DNA from: Candidatus Parvarchaeota archaeon
GTDB taxonomy: Archaea; Micrarchaeota; Micrarchaeia; Anstonellales; VGKX01
Direction of reading: 5' to 3'
Length of the DNA stretch: 9,733 nt
Assembly (NCBI GenBank): GCA_016866895.1
Contig: VGKX01000028.1
Location: forward strand, 1-9,733
Positions 6,026 through 9,733 of this stretch are shown in pieces. Position numbers and translations under genes: made by a program. The notes below the pieces were generated by a model. It was not told the origin of the DNA and ran no database searches. It was given only the letters and a program-made list of their open reading frames with translations. Numbering within the stretch: the first letter of the stretch is position 1; each line of letters starts with the position of its first letter.

Positions 6026-7861
6026 ATGGAAATTTTTAAGTCAGGAATTGAAATACACCAGCGGCTTGCAGGCACAAAGCTGTTTTGCAACTGCCCAAGC
6101 AGGCTTGTTGAGCCAGATGCCAAGCCGTCTGCAACCCTGCGCAGGACTTTGCACAAGGTCCAAAGCGAGCTAGGTGCTACGGACAAGGCTGCCGCTTTTG
6201 AAGGCTCGCTGAACAAGACTTTCACTTATCAGTGTTTTGGCCAGAGCAACTGCCTTGTTGAGGCCGACGAGGAGCCGCCGCACGGGTTAAGCAGGGAGCA
6301 CCTGAAAACCGCAGTTGAAATCGCGCTGATGCTCAAGGCAAAAATTGTTGATGAAGTGTGGGTGATGAGAAAGACTGTCATAGACGGAAGCAACACAAGT
6401 GGCTTCCAGCGCACAGCAGTCATCGGCCTTGGCGGCTTGCTTGAAACTTCAAAAGGCCCGGTTGGCATCCAGTCAATATGTCTTGAGGAGGAAAGCGCCG
6501 GGATTGTTGGGGAGGGCAAGGAGGCCCAAACTTACCGGCTTGACAGGCTTGGCATGCCGCTAATCGAGATTGCAACCTCTCCTGATATCAAGGATGCGGG
6601 CCATGGCGCTGAGGTTGCCCAAAAGCTAGGAATGTGCCTGCGCATGACTGGCAAATGCCAGCGGGGCCTTGGGTCAATACGCCAGGACGTCAATATTTCA
6701 ATTCCCGGAGGCGCACGGGTCGAGATAAAAGGCGCGCAGTCCCTTGAGGACATCCCAGTTCTCATGCAAAATGAAATCATGCGCCAGTCAAGGCTTCTTG
6801 AAATAATCAAGACACTCAAAGACAGGTTCCCTGAAAGCACTATTGGTTTTGAAAAGCCGGCAGATTTAAGCGAACTATTCAAGTCAACCACCTGCAAAGT
6901 CGTGCTAAGGGCACTTGGCCAAGGCGGCAGCGTCCATGGGCTGCGGCTGCCAAGGCACAACGGCCTTCTTGGCATGGAGCTTTATCCGGGGCGCAGATAC
7001 GGCACCGAGCTTTCTGATTATGCAAAGGCGGCAGGTGTCAGCGGCATCATCCACTCTGATGAGGATTTGAAAAAATACGGCTTTACTGTCCAGGAAATCA
7101 ATGCAGTGCTGCACGGGCTTAAAATCAACAACAATGACTCATTTGTGCTTGTTGCAGACAAGCAGGCGGCCTGTATCAAGGCCCTTGAACTTGTTGCAAA
7201 AAGGGCTTCAATGTTTTTCGTTCCGGAGGAGACCAGAAAGGCGCTTGCACAAGGGGCCTCCTCGTTTCTCAGGCCGCTGCCTGGAAGCGCGCGCATGTAC
7301 CCGGAGACCGATGTGCTTCCAGTAAGGCTCAAGCACGATTATCTGCAAAGGGTGGCAGCGCACCTGCCTACAAGCCCTGAGGCTGCCCTGGCAAACCTAA
7401 AGTCAATACTCAATGAGGACTTGGCAAACAAGATTTTCAAGTCCCAGCATCTGTCATTGTTCCAAACCCTCGTTGCGCAGCAGTTCGACCCCACAGTCAC
7501 TGCAGTGACACTTGAGGAGACCCTTGTGTCGCTTCGACGGGAGGGTGTTGAAATCCCTGATGTTGAAAGAACAGTTGTGCCTGTGCTTGCAGTTTTTGAG
7601 GAGGGAAAAATCACAAAGGCCGCAATACCACAGCTAATCAGGGCCGTTGCAAAAAAGAAGGCTGCTGCAATCGAAGGACTGGCTCCTGCCATGCTTGTGC
7701 GCCAGGCAATTGTGGAATCTGGCCTTGAGAAGCTTTCAGGCAAGGGGCTTGAATCAGTAGTCATTGCGTCAAACTTCGACATACCTGGAATCATGAAAAA
7801 GTACAGGCTAAACATTGACCCAGCCGAACTCCAGAAAATAGTCGCAGAAAAGAAAAGATAA
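6026..7861 (+). CDS. gatE: Glu-tRNA(Gln) amidotransferase subunit E
   Basis: GatE phosphorylates the gamma-carboxylate of Glu on Glu-tRNA(Gln) with ATP and then amidates it with ammonia from GatD. The 611-residue protein is close to the usual family length of about 620. It opens with the GatB-type catalytic core (GIEIHQRL at 7-14). Possible metal ligands C21, C23, C70 and C76 (CNC and CFGQSNC) are followed by ADEEPP, then DGSNTSGFQRT (120-130), RLDRLGMPLIEIATSPDI (171-188) and the SIRQDVNIS strand (217-225). A GAD insert domain, shared with bacterial AspRS, spans about 280-395 and marks GatE rather than GatB. RPLPGSARMYPETDV at 416-430 and a helical YqeY-like tail (about 480-608) for tRNA binding complete it. 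It lies 20 nt after gatD with no promoter of its own and only a weak ribosome-binding site, so it is probably translated from the gatD mRNA. Confidence 0.96.
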   Translation: MEIFKSGIEIHQRLAGTKLFCNCPSRLVEPDAKPSATLRRTLHKVQSELGATDKAAAFEGSLNKTFTYQCFGQSNCLVEADEEPPHGLSREHLKTAVEIALMLKAKIVDEVWVMRKTVIDGSNTSGFQRTAVIGLGGLLETSKGPVGIQSICLEEESAGIVGEGKEAQTYRLDRLGMPLIEIATSPDIKDAGHGAEVAQKLGMCLRMTGKCQRGLGSIRQDVNISIPGGARVEIKGAQSLEDIPVLMQNEIMRQSRLLEIIKTLKDRFPESTIGFEKPADLSELFKSTTCKVVLRALGQGGSVHGLRLPRHNGLLGMELYPGRRYGTELSDYAKAAGVSGIIHSDEDLKKYGFTVQEINAVLHGLKINNNDSFVLVADKQAACIKALELVAKRASMFFVPEETRKALAQGASSFLRPLPGSARMYPETDVLPVRLKHDYLQRVAAHLPTSPEAALANLKSILNEDLANKIFKSQHLSLFQTLVAQQFDPTVTAVTLEETLVSLRREGVEIPDVERTVVPVLAVFEEGKITKAAIPQLIRAVAKKKAAAIEGLAPAMLVRQAIVESGLEKLSGKGLESVVIASNFDIPGIMKKYRLNIDPAELQKIVAEKKR

Positions 7862-7950
7862 ATAGCCTAAATCCAGCCAATGCCAGAAAGCCGCGAGCCA
7901 AAGCCGGTCAATGTCGGCAAGCCACGTGCAGACAGATGGCTCTCATTTAT

Positions 7951-8817
7951 CTACTTGAACTTATGCCCTTTTGGGTATACATACGCATAATCTTCCTTTA
8001 CCTGGTTTTTTCCATACCACAGCTGCTCAATCTTTTTTTTGCTTTCAAATAGCGCCCTGTCTGTTGCATCAGCTTCAGTCTTGCCGGATGCTGCCTGCTT
8101 GTGCACTTCAAGGGTTATTGTGCCGTTGTAAAACTTCTTGAGGCAGGATATTGTTCCCGCCCAGTCTATTTTTCCGTCCCCTATTGCAAGGTGCGCATCC
8201 CTGTCCCCGGCATTGTCGGAAAAATGGGTGTGGCTTATGCACTTTGAAAACTTTTTTGCAAAGCCGATAATTGCCTTGTTGCTTCCTTTTGAGTTTGCAA
8301 ACTCGTGCCCTGCGTCAAATGTCATGCCGATATTCTGCTTTTTTACAAGGCCTGCAAATTCCTGTGCCGTAAAGGAAAAATCCATGTAGTTTTCAACAAG
8401 CAGCCTGGCCCCATGTCTTGCGGCATAGTCCTTCAGGCTTCCAAGGTTGCGCACGGTAGCTTCAACAAGCTCCTTTCTTGTTGCATAAAACTTTGGCAAA
8501 AACTCAGTGTGAATGGTGATTTTTTTTGCCCCAAGGCCGCAAAGCGCGTCAATTGCGCACTCAAATTCGGCAAGGCACGCCCTTTCTACCGATTCATATG
8601 GAAAAGCAATGTGCAAATACCAGGGCAGATGCCCAAGCACGCCCATGTTGTAGGATGCAATTGCCTGGAGAATCTGCCTTCGCTTCATGTGCAATATTGA
8701 AGGGGGGGCAAAAGGAGCCTCGCAGGTAATCTCAAAAAAGTCAAATGAAAGTTCGCCTGCCCGCCCGATCTCCCCAACCAAATCCTTGTGCGGGTTATTC
8801 ATTGTTCCAACAAGCAT
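7951..8817 (-). CDS. Xylose isomerase-like TIM-barrel protein (sugar isomerase/epimerase family)
   Basis: This 288-residue protein fits the AP endonuclease 2/xylose isomerase-like barrel (Pfam AP_endonuc_2), which holds sugar isomerases, epimerases and endonuclease IV. The metal-site residues of the fold appear in order on successive strands: E29 (FFEI), H63 in GHLPWY, H103 in TIHTEF, E142 in VENYMD, D168 and H171 in TFDAGH, H196 and H198 in SHTHFSDN, D207 and H209 in DRDAHL, then GDGKIDW and E237 in TLEVH. The DRDAHLAIGDGKID motif is common in the sugar isomerase/epimerase branch. No endonuclease IV-specific pattern stands out, so a small-molecule substrate is more likely, but it cannot be named. 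A basic tail ends GHKFK. The leaderless start at 8817 follows from the TATA box at 8840-8847. It converges on gatE across 89 nt. Confidence 0.85.
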   Translation of the reverse strand: MLVGTMNNPHKDLVGEIGRAGELSFDFFEITCEAPFAPPSILHMKRRQILQAIASYNMGVLGHLPWYLHIAFPYESVERACLAEFECAIDALCGLGAKKITIHTEFLPKFYATRKELVEATVRNLGSLKDYAARHGARLLVENYMDFSFTAQEFAGLVKKQNIGMTFDAGHEFANSKGSNKAIIGFAKKFSKCISHTHFSDNAGDRDAHLAIGDGKIDWAGTISCLKKFYNGTITLEVHKQAASGKTEADATDRALFESKKKIEQLWYGKNQVKEDYAYVYPKGHKFK

Positions 8818-8839
8818 AAAGACTTAAGGAGAAAGGGAG

Positions 8840-8847
8840 AATATAAT
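8840..8847 (-). promoter_or_regulatory. TATA box of the TIM-barrel gene
   Basis: ATTATATT on the minus strand is centred 26.5 nt before the ATG at 8817, the leaderless spacing. It shows that this gene is transcribed separately from the 81-residue gene upstream. Confidence 0.6.
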
Positions 8848-8898
8848 CCTATTCATGCCAAAGTGGGCAGCGGCATCTGCAGGCCTTTTCAATAAGAG

Positions 8899-9144
8899 TC
8901 AGCAAATATCTTTTACCTCGTAGGTCTTGCCGCATACTGTGATGGTCGGCTGCCTGGTGCTGCTTTTTATGTCGGCTTTCGGGCTGTCAACCTTTATTAT
9001 GACCTTGCCGTCCTTGCACTCAACAGATATGGAGTCAACAGTCAGTTTCCCTATGCTGTCAAGCTGCCCTAGCGTAAGCTCGCCCCCTGCGTCAAAGGTG
9101 CCAAGCCCCGCCCTTCCGCTTCCATCTGCTTCTTTCCGTTTCAT
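8899..9144 (-). CDS. Small protein of unknown function (81 residues)
   Basis: I do not recognise this protein. From the ATG at 9144 it has 81 residues: a basic start (MKRKE), a Gly-rich stretch (about 8-22), and then alternating hydrophobic and polar residues that suggest beta strands (KLTVDSISVECKDGKVIIKVDS and TITVCGKTYEVKDIC). Three cysteines (C43, C71 and the C-terminal C81) could bind metal or form disulfides; there is no CXXC. No signal peptide or membrane segment is present in this form. An in-frame start at 9264 would add 40 residues rich in Tyr and Phe, but that stretch spans the TATA box at 9168-9175, whose predicted transcript start is 9144-9145. The shorter form is therefore preferred. 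It diverges from msrB. Confidence 0.68.
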   Translation of the reverse strand: MKRKEADGSGRAGLGTFDAGGELTLGQLDSIGKLTVDSISVECKDGKVIIKVDSPKADIKSSTRQPTITVCGKTYEVKDIC

Positions 9145-9167
9145 AACATAATTTAACACAATAAAGA

Positions 9168-9175
9168 TATATAAA
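9168..9175 (-). promoter_or_regulatory. TATA box of the 81-residue gene
   Basis: TTTATATA on the minus strand is a consensus archaeal TATA box centred 27.5 nt before the ATG at 9144. It decides the start of this gene. Confidence 0.65.
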
Positions 9176-9201
9176 TATTGTGGTAAATAAAAATAATAAG
9201 T

Positions 9202-9216
9202 GTATTGATGCCATAC
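9202..9216. repeat. Short inverted repeat GTAT-N7-ATAC between divergent genes
   Basis: GTAT at 9202-9205 and ATAC at 9213-9216 flank the seven bases TGATGCC. A longer pairing, GTATTG (9202-9207) with CAATAC (9228-9233), is also possible. Either could be a binding site for a dimeric regulator in this divergent spacer. The arms are short, so chance is quite possible. Confidence 0.3.
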
Positions 9217-9228
9217 TCTTTTGCATGC

Positions 9229-9253
9229 AATACGGGCATAAAATACGGGCATA
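9229..9253. repeat. Tandem 12-nt direct repeat upstream of msrB
   Basis: AATACGGGCATA occurs at 9229-9240 and 9242-9253, identical and 13 nt apart. The second copy ends 20 nt before the msrB TATA box. Two perfect copies in a row at this distance suit an activator or repressor site, though a chance duplication is possible. Confidence 0.55.
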
Positions 9254-9273
9254 ATCAGGCTCAAGTAATGAAG

Positions 9274-9281
9274 ATTATAAG
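9274..9281 (+). promoter_or_regulatory. TATA box of msrB
   Basis: ATTATAAG is centred 25.5 nt before the ATG at 9303, again the leaderless spacing. It lies downstream of the direct repeat at 9229-9253. Confidence 0.58.
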
Positions 9282-9302
9282 TTCAATGCCCCCTATCCTC
9301 TT

Positions 9303-9733
9303 ATGGTGAAAAGAAAGATTGTAAAGTCAATAAATCAAATGCCTTGTGATGAGGCTGGCTGGAGAAAAATGCTGACGCCGCAGCAATATGGGGTGTTAAG
9401 GGAGAAAGGCACGGAGGCTCCATTTAGCGGCAAGCTCACTTATAACAAGGAAAGCGGCTCTTATTCGTGTGCGGGCTGCGGCTCAGAGCTTTTTTCCTCT
9501 GAGGCAAAATTCGACTCAGGAACTGGCTGGCCGTCCTTCTGGGCGCCAATTTCAAAAGGCAAAATAATTGAAAAGCCCGACTTGTCGCATGGGATGATTA
9601 GAAAAGAAATAATTTGCGCCAGGTGCGGCGGGCACCTTGGGCATGTTTTTGAAGACGGGCCAAAAGACAAGACCGGCTTGCGCTATTGTTTAAACTCCTG
9701 TTCGCTTGATTTTAAAAAATCTGGAAAAAAGAA
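9303..9733 (+). CDS. msrB: Peptide-methionine (R)-S-oxide reductase MsrB (3' end cut by the window)
   Basis: MsrB reduces methionine-R-sulfoxide in oxidised proteins. The reading frame is open to the window edge (143 complete codons), but the domain is essentially complete and probably lacks only its last few residues. The zinc site is C56/C59 (CAGC) and C105/C108 (CARC). Other family motifs are FDSGTGWPSFW at 70-80, GGHLGHVFEDGP at 109-120 and RYCLNS at 127-132, in which C129 is the catalytic cysteine. Two details are unusual. The residue at 74, often a resolving Cys (DSGCGWPSF), is Thr, and a Cys at 133 sits four residues after the catalytic one, where Ala, Ser or Val is usual. C15 is a further cysteine near the N-terminus. 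The start follows from the TATA box at 9274-9281. The gene diverges from the 81-residue gene and has repeats in its upstream region. Confidence 0.95.
   Translation, partial: MVKRKIVKSINQMPCDEAGWRKMLTPQQYGVLREKGTEAPFSGKLTYNKESGSYSCAGCGSELFSSEAKFDSGTGWPSFWAPISKGKIIEKPDLSHGMIRKEIICARCGGHLGHVFEDGPKDKTGLRYCLNSCSLDFKKSGKK

Noticed and set aside
7880..7990. 36-codon plus-strand frame between gatE and the TIM-barrel gene
   Set aside because: It runs into the 3' end of the convergent gene, has no start signal, and the product resembles no known family.
9145..9264. Longer 121-residue form of the small protein starting at 9264
   Set aside because: The extra 40 codons span the consensus TATA box at 9168-9175, so they would not be in the mRNA from that promoter, and they encode an AT-driven Tyr/Phe-rich stretch unlike the rest.

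Overview
The window looks like a stretch of an archaeal chromosome. Three things seen together support this: a GatD/GatE pair, the archaea-only Glu-tRNA(Gln) amidotransferase; a stand-alone archaeal-type Elp3; and archaeal TATA boxes in place of bacterial -35/-10 promoters. Six genes carry a TATA-like octamer whose centre lies about 25.5-27.5 nt before the start codon, so they are probably transcribed as leaderless mRNAs. The lineage cannot be fixed from this sequence. A small-genome (DPANN-type) archaeon is plausible, given several uncharacterised membrane or small proteins among compact housekeeping genes, but that is a guess.

Layout. Bases 3-74 hold the last codons of a gene that enters from the left. 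Bases 75-446 are gene-free, strongly A/C-rich at first, with short degenerate direct repeats and an orphan TATA-like site. Then come a small two-helix membrane protein with a single DUF350-like unit (477-737, +) and a membrane-anchored surface protein with two beta-sandwich domains (933-1838, +). Convergent to it is an unrecognised membrane/coiled-coil protein (1885-2661, -), which diverges from elp3 (2820-4571, +). Next are gatD (4632-6005, +) and gatE (6026-7861, +) in an operon. On the minus strand follow a xylose-isomerase-like TIM-barrel protein (7951-8817) and an 81-residue protein of unknown function (8899-9144). An msrB gene starts at 9303 (+) and runs off the right end with its catalytic core complete.

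How the genes fit together. GatD and GatE form the enzyme that converts Glu-tRNA(Gln) to Gln-tRNA(Gln). Elp3 modifies uridine 34 of tRNAs, a set that in many organisms includes tRNA(Gln) with anticodon UUG, so the centre of the window is a tRNA maturation block, although gatD has its own promoter. MsrB repairs oxidised methionine. The TIM-barrel protein probably acts on a sugar or a similar small metabolite. The other genes have no assignable function. I see no mobile element, CRISPR array, tRNA, rRNA or defence cassette. Most of the window is ordinary chromosome; the less ordinary parts are the leaderless promoter pattern, the repeat-bearing spacers at 75-446 and 9181-9302, the altered cysteines of MsrB, and four uncharacterised small or membrane proteins.
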